Shown here in pieces: positions 34,567-43,791 of a DNA stretch of 64,000 bases. Positions within the stretch are counted from its first letter, which is position 1; each line of letters starts with the position of its first letter. The position numbers and the translations under genes are program-made. Source of the DNA: Micromonospora sp. WMMD1102 (GTDB lineage: Bacteria; Actinomycetota; Actinomycetes; Mycobacteriales; Micromonosporaceae); the NCBI RefSeq assembly GCF_029626265.1, contig NZ_JARUBN010000001.1, positions 8,435,001 through 8,499,000 of the forward strand, written 5' to 3'. The notes beneath the pieces were generated by a model. It was not told where the DNA came from and made no database searches. It saw nothing but the letters and a program-made list of their open reading frames with translations.

Positions 34567-35145
34567 TCAGCAGTTGGTGATGGAGCCCACGGGCGTCCAG
34601 TCCACACCGGTGAGCTGAACCGCGTAGGCCGGGGGCATTGTCCACGGGGGGCGGGGCGGTGTGGTCGAGAAGTAAAGGACGGGCCTGGTGCCTGTGGTCT
34701 GGTTGTTTATCCACGAGCCGACGGTCTGCCAGGGGATGGGGTAGTTCGCGCAGTTGTACATGGCGATCTGCGCGCCGGCCCCCCACTCTTTCTGGTACGC
34801 GCAGAAGTATCCGTAGTCCACGCCCGACCGTGTATCGCACGGCACCGGCACGGACGATTCGAACTGCCGTGGATGCATTTCCCCCGGTACGGTGACGGTC
34901 AGCATCGCCCCGTTCATGTCGATCTGGTTGGGTGACACCTGCCTCCCGCGCCCAGCCAGATTGGCCAGATAGGCGTCAACCTCGGCCTGCAGCCCCGCTG
35001 CCTGGCTGACTGACAGCCCCGCCGCCCGTGCCTGCGCGGTGAACCCGCTCCGGTCCGCGGCCGCGCCGGCTACCCCGGGCACGGCAATCGCGGCGGGCAG
35101 CGCCATCGCCACAACGGCTAAGAATCTCCCGATCTTCGATCTCAT
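34567..35145 (-). CDS. Secreted protein, peptidase inhibitor I36-like
   Basis: A 192-aa exported protein. The signal peptide is MRSKIGRFLAVVAMALPAAIAVPGVAGAA with a likely cut near residue 28-30. A helical segment (GLSVSQAAGLQAEVDAYLANLAG) comes before a C-terminal domain with four Cys: VPCDTRSGVDYGYFCAYQ, MYNCANYPIPWQTVGSWINNQTTG and the final SITNC. That domain resembles Streptomyces secreted proteins annotated as peptidase-inhibitor family I36. Function is by resemblance only. It lies between the rhamnose operon and the amino-sugar cluster. Confidence 0.65.
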   Translation of the reverse strand: MRSKIGRFLAVVAMALPAAIAVPGVAGAAADRSGFTAQARAAGLSVSQAAGLQAEVDAYLANLAGRGRQVSPNQIDMNGAMLTVTVPGEMHPRQFESSVPVPCDTRSGVDYGYFCAYQKEWGAGAQIAMYNCANYPIPWQTVGSWINNQTTGTRPVLYFSTTPPRPPWTMPPAYAVQLTGVDWTPVGSITNC

Positions 35146-35396
35146 TGCTACCTCCCATCATCGGACCTCTTCAACCTCCTTGCGGTGCGGCAGACCGCGA
35201 GGCTGCGTGGGCCCCGTGCGGTTCAGGTTGAGAAAGGTTCATTGGACATCCACCAAGATCGCGCTCGCCCAGCATTTCACGATGCGCCTTCGCGCCGGCT
35301 TCACGACCGCACGTCGGCCGTCCCGGCCCGGGGTACGTGGTCAGGCGAATAGCCGTTTCTCCGCAGGTTTGCGAATCGCGAGGAGGTTGCGTCGGG

Positions 35397-36383
35397 TCAG
35401 CGCACGGTCGCGAGTGACGCGGTGAGTCGGTCGAAGACCACCTTGTCGGCGGTCACTCCTGCCTCCCGGAGAGCGAGCACGGCCGCGCCGACAACTCCGT
35501 CGGCGACGGTGCGGACCGCCGACGAGACGCCGTCCTGCGCGTACCCGGCGGCGATCCGGTCGACCAGCGTGCGATGCCGGATGAGCGTGCCGCCGCCGAG
35601 CACGATCGGGCCCCTCATGCCCGAGGTGACGACCGTGTTGAGGGTGTGCACCAGTGCGTTGGCCGCATCGCGGATGATCGATTCGGCGACTTCGTCACCC
35701 GGTGCCTCGAAGGCCAGGCGTGCGAACCTCGCGAGTTGTACCGGACGGATCGCGTACAGGGCATCGAGCGCGTGCGAGACGGCCGTCGGCCGGCCGTCCG
35801 GGCCCCGGTCGCGGCCGCCCTCCTGGCCGAACTCTGCCAGCAGCATCCGGGTGAGATCGGTGGCCGGACCGCGGTTGTCCAGGTCCGCCATTGCCGCCCG
35901 GGCCACGCGATGTCCGATGTAGAAGCCAGAGCCGCTGTCACCGAGCAGCCAGCCGAGCCCGTCGGCGGTAGCGACTATGCTGCCGCGCTCGACCCGGACG
36001 GCTGCCGCGCCTGTGCCGGCGACGAGCGCGTAGCCGGCATCCCGGTACGTGCCGGAAAAGAAGGTGGCCAGCAGGTCCGATTCGAAGACGGGAGTCGCGA
36101 TGATGCCCCGTGCCTTCAGTGCAGCGCTGAACGCCCTGACGCCGATCTGCGGGCTCACGCCGGCCACGGCGAGCACGGCCCCAGCGATTTTCTCGGCTGG
36201 CACCCCGGCGGCCGCGATTGCGGCGGTGGCGCTCGCCGCCACCGACGCGGCCGCGTGGTCAGGTCCGGCGGCGGTCGGGTTCCCGCTGCCGGCACGGGCG
36301 TAACCGATGCAGTGTCCCTCCGTCGTGACGACGACGCTACGGGTCGAGGTGCCTCCGGCGTCGACGGCGAGCAGCTCAGGCAT
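35397..36383 (-). CDS. N-acetylglucosamine kinase (BadF/BcrA ATPase family)
   Basis: A 328-aa ASKHA-fold sugar kinase. The phosphate-1 motif is LLAVDAGGTSTRSVVVT at the N-terminus, phosphate-2 is YALVAGTGAAAVRV with GLGWLLGDSGSGFYIGHRVARAA, and adenosine contacts are in GPIVLGGGTLI. This matches N-acetylglucosamine kinases of the BadF group. It is divergent from the RpiR regulator and NgcEFG importer, so it likely makes GlcNAc-6-P from imported GlcNAc after hydrolysis of any chitobiose. Confidence 0.88.
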   Translation of the reverse strand: MPELLAVDAGGTSTRSVVVTTEGHCIGYARAGSGNPTAAGPDHAAASVAASATAAIAAAGVPAEKIAGAVLAVAGVSPQIGVRAFSAALKARGIIATPVFESDLLATFFSGTYRDAGYALVAGTGAAAVRVERGSIVATADGLGWLLGDSGSGFYIGHRVARAAMADLDNRGPATDLTRMLLAEFGQEGGRDRGPDGRPTAVSHALDALYAIRPVQLARFARLAFEAPGDEVAESIIRDAANALVHTLNTVVTSGMRGPIVLGGGTLIRHRTLVDRIAAGYAQDGVSSAVRTVADGVVGAAVLALREAGVTADKVVFDRLTASLATVR

Positions 36384-36426
36384 TGTTACCGACTCGTGAT
36401 GCTGAGCGACATTGCCCGGGCACGGT

Positions 36427-36447
36427 CATGCAACTAGTTTTCATGCA
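36427..36447. promoter_or_regulatory. Candidate RpiR operator in the divergent spacer
   Basis: Palindrome AACTAGTT (36432-36439) is flanked by two direct copies of CATGCA (36427-36432 and 36442-36447). It lies in the 97-bp spacer between the kinase gene and the RpiR gene, which otherwise holds no other symmetry of note. Binding by the neighbouring RpiR protein is an inference. Confidence 0.4.
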
Positions 36448-36480
36448 CTTACTCCAAACCTGGTAGGTCTTTTCATAATC

Positions 36481-37446
36481 ATGCCTTCGGTGGATGCAAC
36501 CCCAACCCACACGGCCGCCGGGTTCGGCCTCGGCAGCCGCATCCGGGCGCAGTTGGCACACATGTCACAGTCCATGGCCAAGATCGGTCAACTCCTCTTG
36601 GACAACCCTGAACTGCCGCTCCAGCTGTCGATCACCGAGCTCGCGGAGCGAGCGGGCACCTCGGCCGCGACGGTGACCCGCTTCTGCCGGCTGATCGGCT
36701 ACGGCGGCTATCCTCCACTGCGGGTTGGCGCGGCTGCCGACCTCGGGCGGTCGAGCGCGCTCGATGCCTGGGATCAGGTGATCGGGTACACCTTCGGACC
36801 GGCACAGAGCCCCGCCGAGGTATTGCGGACGCTGCTCAACGTGCACGTCGGCGCGTTGCAGGCCACCGCCGATCTGGTCGACCTCGCCCTCCTCCATCGG
36901 GTCGCTGCCACCCTCGCGTCCAGCCGGCACGTGGACATCTACGGCATCGGCGGCAGCGGGCTCGTCGCCGCCGGTATGCACGCACGCCTGTACCAGATCG
37001 GAATCAACGCGCATGCGTGGACCGAGGTGCACGTCGGCCTCACCAGTGCGGCGTTGCTCGGGGAGGGCGCCGTGGCGATCGGCGTCTCCAACACCGGTCG
37101 CACCAGCGAGACGGTGGAGATGCTGGCGCTCGCGGGCGCGCGGGGCGCGTTCACCGTGGCCATGACGAGCAACCCCAGTTCGCCCCTTGCCGTGGCCGCC
37201 GATGTGCACATCCAGAGCTACGCGCCCGGCGAGTACCTCCAACCGGGGGCCTTCGCGGCGCAGCACGCCCAGCTGTTCGTGTTCGACCTTCTCTACCTGA
37301 TGGTCGCGCAGCAGAACTACGAGCGCACCACGAGCACTCTCGCGCAGACCACCGCAGCCGTCGCCAACCATTGCGACACGCAACCCAGGCCACCGCGCGT
37401 CACACGCGGCACGACCGCTTCCCCGACGGACGGAACCCCTCTCTGA
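36481..37446 (+). CDS. MurR/RpiR-family transcriptional regulator
   Basis: A 321-aa regulator with an N-terminal HTH_6 domain (MSQSMAKIGQLLLDNPELPLQLSITELAERAGTSAATVTRFCRLIGYGGYPPLR) and a C-terminal SIS phosphosugar-binding domain (VDIYGIGGSGLVAAGMHARLYQIG, GVSNTGRTSETVEMLALAGARGA). It should sense an amino-sugar phosphate and control the flanking import and kinase genes. Its stop overlaps the next ATG by one base (TGATG). The start at 36481 has no clear ribosome site; a shorter start at 36562 is possible. Confidence 0.88.
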   Translation: MPSVDATPTHTAAGFGLGSRIRAQLAHMSQSMAKIGQLLLDNPELPLQLSITELAERAGTSAATVTRFCRLIGYGGYPPLRVGAAADLGRSSALDAWDQVIGYTFGPAQSPAEVLRTLLNVHVGALQATADLVDLALLHRVAATLASSRHVDIYGIGGSGLVAAGMHARLYQIGINAHAWTEVHVGLTSAALLGEGAVAIGVSNTGRTSETVEMLALAGARGAFTVAMTSNPSSPLAVAADVHIQSYAPGEYLQPGAFAAQHAQLFVFDLLYLMVAQQNYERTTSTLAQTTAAVANHCDTQPRPPRVTRGTTASPTDGTPL

Positions 37447-38309
37447 TGACAACGCTTTTTTCCGACTTCGGCATGCAGGTCTCCAGCCGGCTCCGCGCGA
37501 TCGACGAGGATGCCCGCTCGGGCGGACTGGCCAGGGCGATCGAGGTGATAGCCGATGCGATCGAAGGCGACGGCGTGCTGCACGCCTTCGGCACCGGTCA
37601 CTCCGAGGCATTTGCGATGGAGATCGCGGGCCGGGCCGGTGGATTCATTCCGAGCCATGCCATCGCGCTGCGGGACCTGGTCCTGCTCGGCGGGCGCGGG
37701 GATGCCTCCATCCTCGTCGGTGCCCAGCTGGAGCGCGACGAGAGCATCGTGGACGAGCTCTACGACCTGTACGAGATACATCCGGCCGACGCGTTTCTCA
37801 TCGCCTCGAACTCGGGTGTGAACGGCTCGGTCGTCGGGCTTGCCTTACGGGCCAAGACCGAGGGGCATCCGGTGATCGCCGTGACCAGCCTCGAACACAG
37901 CAACGCGGTCCAGCCCAAGCACCCTAGCGGTAAACGACTTTCCGAGGTCGCGGACGTCGTCCTCGACAATCGTGCCCCGTACGGAGACGCCACCCTCGAC
38001 CTCGGTGACGGGCTCGGGGCCGGGCCGGTGTCGTCGATCACCGCGGCCTACATCGCGCAGTTGCTGACGATCGGTGCGGCCGAGCGCATCCGGGCCGCCG
38101 GTCACCTGCCGCCGTTGTACATCTCGGCCAACATCCCGGGCGGTGACGAGCACAACGACGCCTTGGAGCGGCGCTACGGAGCCCGTATCAAGCCGACAGG
38201 GGCTCCTCAGCCAGCGGCCGCGAGGTCCGTCCGCGGGCTGGGCCGTCACGGCCACACGACCGCAAACAACTCAGACCCAGGCCGGCAGACAAGCCGAATA
38301 GAGAGGTAG
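37446..38309 (+). CDS. SIS-domain phosphosugar protein (UPF0309-like)
   Basis: A 287-aa SIS-fold protein. The sugar-phosphate-binding strand is GVLHAFGTGHSEAFAMEIAGRAGGFIPSHAI, and NSGVNGSVVGLALRAKTEGHPVIAVTSLEHSN and IPGGDEHNDALERRYGARIK follow. This layout fits the UPF0309 group, distinct from GlmS or MurQ. A Streptomyces relative is reported to act on GlcNAc-6-phosphate. The C-terminal 25 residues are low-complexity. Coupled to the RpiR gene (TGATG) and followed 6 bp later by ngcE, so it is probably part of GlcNAc use. Confidence 0.8.
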   Translation: MTTLFSDFGMQVSSRLRAIDEDARSGGLARAIEVIADAIEGDGVLHAFGTGHSEAFAMEIAGRAGGFIPSHAIALRDLVLLGGRGDASILVGAQLERDESIVDELYDLYEIHPADAFLIASNSGVNGSVVGLALRAKTEGHPVIAVTSLEHSNAVQPKHPSGKRLSEVADVVLDNRAPYGDATLDLGDGLGAGPVSSITAAYIAQLLTIGAAERIRAAGHLPPLYISANIPGGDEHNDALERRYGARIKPTGAPQPAAARSVRGLGRHGHTTANNSDPGRQTSRIER

Positions 38310-38315
38310 CTATCC

Positions 38316-39725
38316 ATGTCTTCCGCACGGAACCCAATCAACCGCCGCCTGTTCCTGCGGGGTGCGCTGGCCACGTCGCTGATTCCCATCGCCGGTGCGG
38401 CGGCCTCGTGCGCCTCGCCGGGCGGGGACTCCACGGACACGTCGAACACCGGCGCCAAGAGTGCCGAGAACCCCTTCGGGCTCGCCGCGAACGCGCAGAT
38501 CGAGGCGGTCGTCTTCAACGGCGGCTACGGTTATGACTACGTGACGTTCGCGGGCGGCCTGGCCCAGGCGAAACACGAGGGTCTCAAGGTCAAGGTGCTC
38601 CCGTCGACGGAGATCGCCCAGGAGCTTCAGCCCAGGTTCGTGGGCGGTAACCCGCCTGATCTGATCAACAACGGCGGGGCGGGCAACATCGCCATGACCA
38701 CGGTCATCGACCAGCTTGCGACCCTCGACGACGTCCTGGAGGCGACTGGCTACGACGGCGCGAAAATAGCGGACAGCCTCTACCCGGGTGTCAAGCTGCC
38801 GGGCACCTTCAACGGCAAGTTCCTCGCCCTGAACTACGTGATGACGGTCTTCTCGCTGTGGTACTCGGCCTCGCTCTTCGAGGAGAACGGCTGGACCCCG
38901 CCGAAGACCTGGGCCGAGGCGAAGGAACTCGGCGCGAAGGCCAAGGCGAAGGGGAAGTACCTGTTCGTCTTCGGTAAGGAGGCGTCGAACTACTACCAGT
39001 GGACGGCGATCGACTCTGCGATCAAGGAGAGCGGGCACGAGGTACGCCTGGCCTTGGAGAACCTGGAGCCGAACGCCTGGTCGCATCCGGCGCTCCGGGG
39101 CGTCCTCACGGAAATCTACGACATCGTGCGGGCCGGTTACATTGTTCCCGGCGGCGCCGGTACCCAGTTCACCGCCGCGCAGGCGAGGTGGAGCAACGAC
39201 CAGCAGGCGCTGATGTACAGCTCGGGAGGCTGGATCGAGAACGAAATGAAGAAGGCCACCAAACAGGGCTTCCGTATGACGGGGGTGCCGGTGCCGACGC
39301 TGACGACCAGCCCCGCACTTCCGTTCGAGACGATCCGCGCCGCCGCGGGCGAACCGTTCATCGTGCCGAACAGGGGCAAGAGCGTGGCCGGCGGCAAGGA
39401 GATCTTGCGCGCGATGCTCTCGAAGGAGGCCGCCGCCAACTTCGCCAAGACCCGGCTGGCGCCGACGGTCGTCAAGGGGACTGTCCCGGCCGACGGCTAC
39501 GGGTCGAGCGCTCTGGTTTCCCAGGCCACGATGCTCGAGCAGGCCGGCGAGAACATGTTCAGCTTCGTCTCGGAAAGTTACTACGGGTTGGGACCGGACC
39601 AGATAGTCCTGTGGAATTCGTTCCTCTCCGGCGGGCTGAACGTCGCGGAAATGGTCAAGGGCCTCCAGGCCATCAGCGACAAGATCGCGAACAACTCTTC
39701 CGTCGAGAAGATCAAGATCAGCTGA
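38316..39725 (+). CDS. ngcE: GlcNAc/chitobiose ABC transporter substrate-binding lipoprotein (NgcE-like)
   Basis: A 469-aa solute-binding protein. The N-terminus combines a twin-arginine-like start (NRRLFLRGALATSLIPIAG) with a lipobox ending at Cys (AAASC), so it should be a membrane-anchored extracytoplasmic lipoprotein. The mature part, beginning NPFGLAANAQIEAVVFNGGYGYDY, follows NgcE of Streptomyces. The surrounding kinase, RpiR, SIS and permease genes support N-acetylglucosamine or chitobiose as ligand. Confidence 0.87.
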   Translation: MSSARNPINRRLFLRGALATSLIPIAGAAASCASPGGDSTDTSNTGAKSAENPFGLAANAQIEAVVFNGGYGYDYVTFAGGLAQAKHEGLKVKVLPSTEIAQELQPRFVGGNPPDLINNGGAGNIAMTTVIDQLATLDDVLEATGYDGAKIADSLYPGVKLPGTFNGKFLALNYVMTVFSLWYSASLFEENGWTPPKTWAEAKELGAKAKAKGKYLFVFGKEASNYYQWTAIDSAIKESGHEVRLALENLEPNAWSHPALRGVLTEIYDIVRAGYIVPGGAGTQFTAAQARWSNDQQALMYSSGGWIENEMKKATKQGFRMTGVPVPTLTTSPALPFETIRAAAGEPFIVPNRGKSVAGGKEILRAMLSKEAAANFAKTRLAPTVVKGTVPADGYGSSALVSQATMLEQAGENMFSFVSESYYGLGPDQIVLWNSFLSGGLNVAEMVKGLQAISDKIANNSSVEKIKIS

Positions 39726-39730
39726 TTGCC

Positions 39731-40708
39731 ATGAGTACGACGATACTCAGCGGCCGCCCGAACGCCAGGCGCCGCCGCACACTCACCTTCGACAGGTTGA
39801 GTTTCATGGTGGTGTTCCTGGTGTTTCCGCTGACCCTTTTCGTGATCTTCGTCCTGTCACCCTTCGCCCAGGCGCTGTACTTCGCTATGACGGACTGGGC
39901 CGGCTTCTCGCCGGACATGCGGTTCATCGGCTTGGCGAACTTCACTAAGCTCCTCGACGACGATGCCTTCCTGCGCTCAGTGCTGAACAACGTGCTGCTC
40001 GCCATCGTGGTGCCGGCCGTGACGATCACGCTCGCGCTGGCAATCGCGAGCGTGGTGACGGTCGGCGGGTCGAGCACGGGCAGTGTCCGCGGCCTTCGTG
40101 GGTCCGGGTTCTACCGGGTCGTCTCGTTCTTCCCATACACGGTGCCAGCCATCGCTGTCGGACTGATCTGGGCTCAGGTCTACGATCCGTCCCGGGGCCT
40201 GCTTAACGGCTTCCTCGCCAGGATCGGCCTCGACAGCTTCGAGGACTTTCCATGGCTTGGCAATGCCGCCGCCGCCATGCCCGCCTCGATGTTCGTCATC
40301 ATCTGGAGCTTTGTCGGCTTCTACACCGTGCTTTTTGTGGCGGCTATCAAGGGTGTCCCGGCGGAGACGTACGAGGCCGCCCGCCTGGACGGCGCCGGCC
40401 GGTTCCGGACCGTGCTGTCGATCACCGTTCCGCAAATCCGGGACAACGTGCGGACCGCGTACATCTACATCGGCATCATCGCCCTCGACGCGTTCGTCTA
40501 CATGCAGGCGCTGAATCCGACCGGTGGGCCCGACTACTCCACGTTGACGATGAGCCAGGAGATCTACATCACCGCCTTCCGGAAGGGCCAGTTCGGATAC
40601 GCGACCGCGATGGGCGTCGTGCTCGCGGCGGTCACCCTGGTCTTCGCCGGTATCGTGTTTCTGGTCGATCGCCTGACCAGGACGCGCGACGACGGCGAGC
40701 CGGCATGA
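39731..40708 (+). CDS. ngcF: ABC transporter permease (NgcF-like)
   Basis: A 325-aa inner-membrane permease with six transmembrane helices (first: FMVVFLVFPLTLFVIFVLSPF). The EAA loop that docks the ATPase is ETYEAARLDGAGRFRTVLSITVPQ. It starts 5 bp after the ngcE stop and overlaps ngcG by 4 bases (ATGA). Works with NgcG and an ATPase encoded elsewhere. Confidence 0.9.
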   Translation: MSTTILSGRPNARRRRTLTFDRLSFMVVFLVFPLTLFVIFVLSPFAQALYFAMTDWAGFSPDMRFIGLANFTKLLDDDAFLRSVLNNVLLAIVVPAVTITLALAIASVVTVGGSSTGSVRGLRGSGFYRVVSFFPYTVPAIAVGLIWAQVYDPSRGLLNGFLARIGLDSFEDFPWLGNAAAAMPASMFVIIWSFVGFYTVLFVAAIKGVPAETYEAARLDGAGRFRTVLSITVPQIRDNVRTAYIYIGIIALDAFVYMQALNPTGGPDYSTLTMSQEIYITAFRKGQFGYATAMGVVLAAVTLVFAGIVFLVDRLTRTRDDGEPA

Positions 40709-41589
40709 CCACGCTTATCCACCACGAGCCGCTCCGGGTCGCTGCGCCAGCCCCACGCCGGCGGCGGATAGGCGGCGTCGCCGCGACCTCGCACGCGCTT
40801 CTGGGCATCTGGTCCGTACTGGTCATCGTCCCATTTTTGTGGACGGTCATGTCGTCCTTCAAGTCCTCGCGCGAGATTCTCGAATCGCCCTTCTCACTGC
40901 CGAGCGAGTGGCGCTTCGACAACTACGTGGCGGCCTGGACCGACGCCGGCATCGGGCGCTATTTCCTGAACACCGTCGTCGTGGTGGGTGCCGCGCTCGT
41001 GGTCGTCATGACGCTCGGCGCGATGTGCTCCTACGTGCTGGCCCGGTTCCGCTTTCCGGGCAACCGGCTCATCTACAACGTAATCCTCGCCTCGATGGCC
41101 TTCCCGCTGTTCCTGGCGATCGTGCCGCTCTTCTTCATCCTGCAGAACATCGGCCTGCTCCACACGCTGCCGGGCCTGATCCTGACGTACGCCGCGCTCG
41201 CCCTGCCGTTCACAGTGTTCTTCCTGTACTCGTTCTTCAAGGCGTTGCCAGACGAGATTTACGAGGCGGCGCAGATCGACGGCGCGGGGGAGTGGCGCAC
41301 GTTTATCCGGGTGATGCTTCCCATGGCACAGCCCGGCCTGGCCTCGGTGGCCATCTTCAACTTCCTCGGCCTATGGAACCAGTTCCTGCTACCGGTCGTC
41401 CTCAACAGCGACCGGGACAACTACCTGCTGACACAGGGCATGGCGGTGTTCGCGTCGAAGGCAGGTTACGCGGTCGACTTCGGCGCCTTGTTTGCCGCGG
41501 TCGTGATGACCGTGATTCCCGTACTCGTCGTCTACATGATCTTCCAACGGAGACTGGAGGGATCAGTGTCGCAGGGCACATTCCGCTGA
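40705..41589 (+). CDS. ngcG: ABC transporter permease (NgcG-like)
   Basis: A 294-aa permease of the MalG/NgcG type with six helices. The EAA loop is EIYEAAQIDGAGEWRTFIRVMLPM and the last helix ends VIPVLVVYMIFQRRLEGSVSQG, the usual C-terminus of sugar permeases of this family. No ATPase gene follows; carbohydrate importers in actinobacteria commonly share one MsiK-type ATPase. Downstream sequence turns straight into transposase remnants. Confidence 0.9.
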   Translation: MTTLIHHEPLRVAAPAPRRRRIGGVAATSHALLGIWSVLVIVPFLWTVMSSFKSSREILESPFSLPSEWRFDNYVAAWTDAGIGRYFLNTVVVVGAALVVVMTLGAMCSYVLARFRFPGNRLIYNVILASMAFPLFLAIVPLFFILQNIGLLHTLPGLILTYAALALPFTVFFLYSFFKALPDEIYEAAQIDGAGEWRTFIRVMLPMAQPGLASVAIFNFLGLWNQFLLPVVLNSDRDNYLLTQGMAVFASKAGYAVDFGALFAAVVMTVIPVLVVYMIFQRRLEGSVSQGTFR

Positions 41590-41702
41590 CTCCGCCGGCC
41601 GTTCCAGAACCACCCCTCGCGGCTCCGTGCCACCGCAGGCGCCGCGTTCGTGAACCCCGCCGAGTCGGGCTACCGGCCGATCGGCACCGATCGCGGTTGT
41701 CG

Positions 41703-41903
41703 TTACGACGCCGGCAGGTACAGCTGCCGGTCGATCAGGCGTGTCCCCTTGGTGGATCGGGGTAGGCCAGGAAGACCCCTGCCTGGCAGTTCTCGATCCG
41801 TCCGGCGATGCCGGAGTACGGCCGGGCGACCCTGGCGGAGCGGATGCCCTTGTTCAGGAAGCCGGTGTCGTCGAGGATCAACACACCCCGCGGGTCGCCG
41901 CAG
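41703..41903 (-). pseudogene. IS701-family transposase fragment
   Basis: Frameshifted internal piece reading [13 protein letters not shown], then [25 protein letters not shown] and [12 protein letters not shown], which contains the first DDE aspartate block of IS701 transposases. Both ends of the gene are gone. It lies about 115 bp after ngcG. Confidence 0.78.
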
Positions 41904-41929
41904 TGTCAATCCCCTGGAATCGTGGAGGG

Positions 41930-42893
41930 CTCCGTCAACCGGCCTGGGCCTCCACGGCGCGGTCTCTGGTCGTTCGTAGTCGATGGAGGAGCGCCGGTCG
42001 CAGACGGAGTGCCGGCGGCGCCGTGATCCAGGTGGCGATCTTCAGTCTTGCTTCGGCGCGGGTGCGGAAGTGACGGCGGTGGACGTACTCGACCTTGGTG
42101 GTGGAGAAGGTGGCCTCGGCGACGACCAGCCCGGCGTCGTGCCGGTGGTCCATCGCGTAGCCGAGAATCCGACGTGAGTACAGGTCGATGACCGTCGCGA
42201 GGTAGAGCTTGCCCTCGTCGGTGCGGATCTCGGTCATGTCCCCGCACCAGGCGATGTCCGGCGCCGGCGCGGTGAACGCCCGCTTGACCAGATCCGGCGC
42301 GGCCGGACGCGTGCCCTGGCGAGTCAGGCCCCGGCGGCGACGCCTGACCTGGGCGGCCATACCGGAATCGGGATCGAGCTACGCGATCGTGTTGTCGGAG
42401 ACCTGCCAACCCTGCTCGCGCAGCTCGATCCCGATACGCGGGCTGCCACAGGTGCCGCCCGACTCGTCGAAGACCTTCCCGACCGCGGCCGCCAGCCGGG
42501 CACGTCGGTCGCCGCGGCGGGCCGGCGGACGGTCACGCCACTTGTAGAACCATGACCCGGACACCCCCAACGCACGGCAGGCCACCGCGCTCATCGGCCC
42601 GTCGCTTCCTTGACCCACAGGACCACGGGGATCGCTTGAGGACATCACGCTCCATCGCCAGCTCGGCCTTCTCCCGCCGCAGTCGGGCCAACTCCGCCCG
42701 CTCATCCTCGGCCAGTTGCCCGGCAGCGGCCTCACCGCGACTCTCGCGGTCCTTCTTTCAACCAGTTGGCCAGAGTCCCGCTGTTCATCCCCAGGCCATG
42801 GGCGACCTGAGCGATCGACTCACCCGTCTCCCGCACGATCCGCACCGCGCCCGCCCGGAACTCCGGGACGGACTGCCTTCTCGTCCCAGCCAT
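41930..42893 (-). mobile_element. Degenerate IS3-family element (orfA and orfB remnants)
   Basis: OrfA begins at 42893 (GTRRQSVPEFRAGAVRIVRETGESIAQVAHGLGMNSGTLANWLK) and is frameshifted. OrfB continues ACRALGVSGSWFYKWRDRPPARR, then TCGSPRIGIELREQGWQVSDNTIA, and APDIAWCGDMTEIRTDEGKLYLATVIDLYSRRILGYAMDHRHDAGLVVAEA. The C-terminal part jumps to TFSTTKVEYVHRRHF, showing an internal deletion that removes the last catalytic Glu region. Not functional; terminal inverted repeats were not identified. Confidence 0.85.
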
Positions 42894-43407
42894 GAACCTC
42901 TATCTTTCAAATTCTGGCGTCCGCGCTACGAGGGGAAGGGCAACCGCACAGGACTTCCCAGGTGAGGCTGATCGGCTGTCCACACGTGGTACGACGGGAA
43001 TCTGGCCACGGGATTGAATGCTGGGGGGTTGCACTGTTGTCATCCAGACTCCTCAGGGCCGGTGGCGGTGTAACCTCTACGCGGTAGGGACCAGCGCGGC
43101 GGTCGGTGCCGTGGCCATCACCGGACGCTGCTGGCCGGTACGCTTTCCGGTCTTGGACAGGCCCGCCAGTTGGTTGGTCTCGCGGGCATGATCGGCGTGT
43201 ACGCGGCCGTCGTGCCGGGTGCGGGTGGTCGTGACTTCCGTCCTGGCCGCGAAATGCCCCTCGTAGGTTCCTAACGAGTTGCCCGACCTTCTTGACAGTC
43301 CCCACCCCGTCCACCCAGTTCAATTATTCTGGTGGTGGAAGTTTTCGGCAGGAACTTGCGGCGGACCGGGGCTGGCAGCAGACCATCGGGCAATGGAGAG
43401 TCATCGC
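42894..43407. other. Unassigned stretch of about 510 bp
   Basis: No gene recognised. A leftward open frame spans about 42907-43323. A different leftward frame (about 43084-43262) reads YEGHFAARTEVTTTRTRHDGRVHADH and looks more protein-like, but I cannot name it. This may be another decayed mobile-element end and must also hold the promoter of the 43408 gene. Confidence 0.3.
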
Positions 43408-43791
43408 GTGAGAGGCATGTACTTGGTGGATCGGGTGGACGAGTTTTTCGAGACCCTGGGCCGGCAACGACATCCGCTCTTGCGCAAGGTCGACGCGATG
43501 GTGCGCTTTGATCTGGTGTCCGCGGAGCGGACAGATCACCGGACCGTGAAGATGCGGGACGGGAGCGTCGTTGTCACCTGGGATCGTGGTGCGGCCGATT
43601 GCATAGTCAGGACCGACCGGTCGATCCTCGGTCGAGTCGTCGCCGGCGATGAGACTCTGATCGCTCCGCTGCTGCGGGGGGTCCTGACGGCGGAGGGAGA
43701 CCTGGAGGTCTTCTTCCTGGCGGGCCGTCTGTTCTCTGGCCGCGGTGCGCCGTCAGGAGTCGCGCCAGACGATGAAAGTCCTTCCCGGTGA
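43408..43791 (+). CDS. SCP2 sterol-binding-domain protein
   Basis: A 127-aa protein with an SCP2-like fold: VDEFFETLGRQRHPLLRKVDAMVRFDLV, VKMRDGSVVVTWDRGAADCIVRTDRSILGRVVAGDETLIAPLLRGVLTAEGDLEVFFLAGRLF. GTG start chosen because GGAGAG is 7 bases upstream; an ATG at 43393 is in frame. SCP2 domains bind lipids. The gene overlaps the glucosidase gene by 4 bases (GTGA), so the two are translationally coupled. Why a lipid-binding domain is coupled to a glycogen-type enzyme is unclear, but the pairing argues for a joint function. Confidence 0.78.
   Translation: MRGMYLVDRVDEFFETLGRQRHPLLRKVDAMVRFDLVSAERTDHRTVKMRDGSVVVTWDRGAADCIVRTDRSILGRVVAGDETLIAPLLRGVLTAEGDLEVFFLAGRLFSGRGAPSGVAPDDESPSR

Noticed and set aside
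36384..36480. DasR-type operator upstream of the amino-sugar operon
   Set aside because: CTGGTAGGTC near 36460 only partly resembles the known dre consensus and lacks its second half.
42907..43323. 138-aa leftward protein
   Set aside because: No ribosome site, odd composition with many Arg/Pro/His, and a second overlapping frame looks equally protein-like; more likely decayed sequence.
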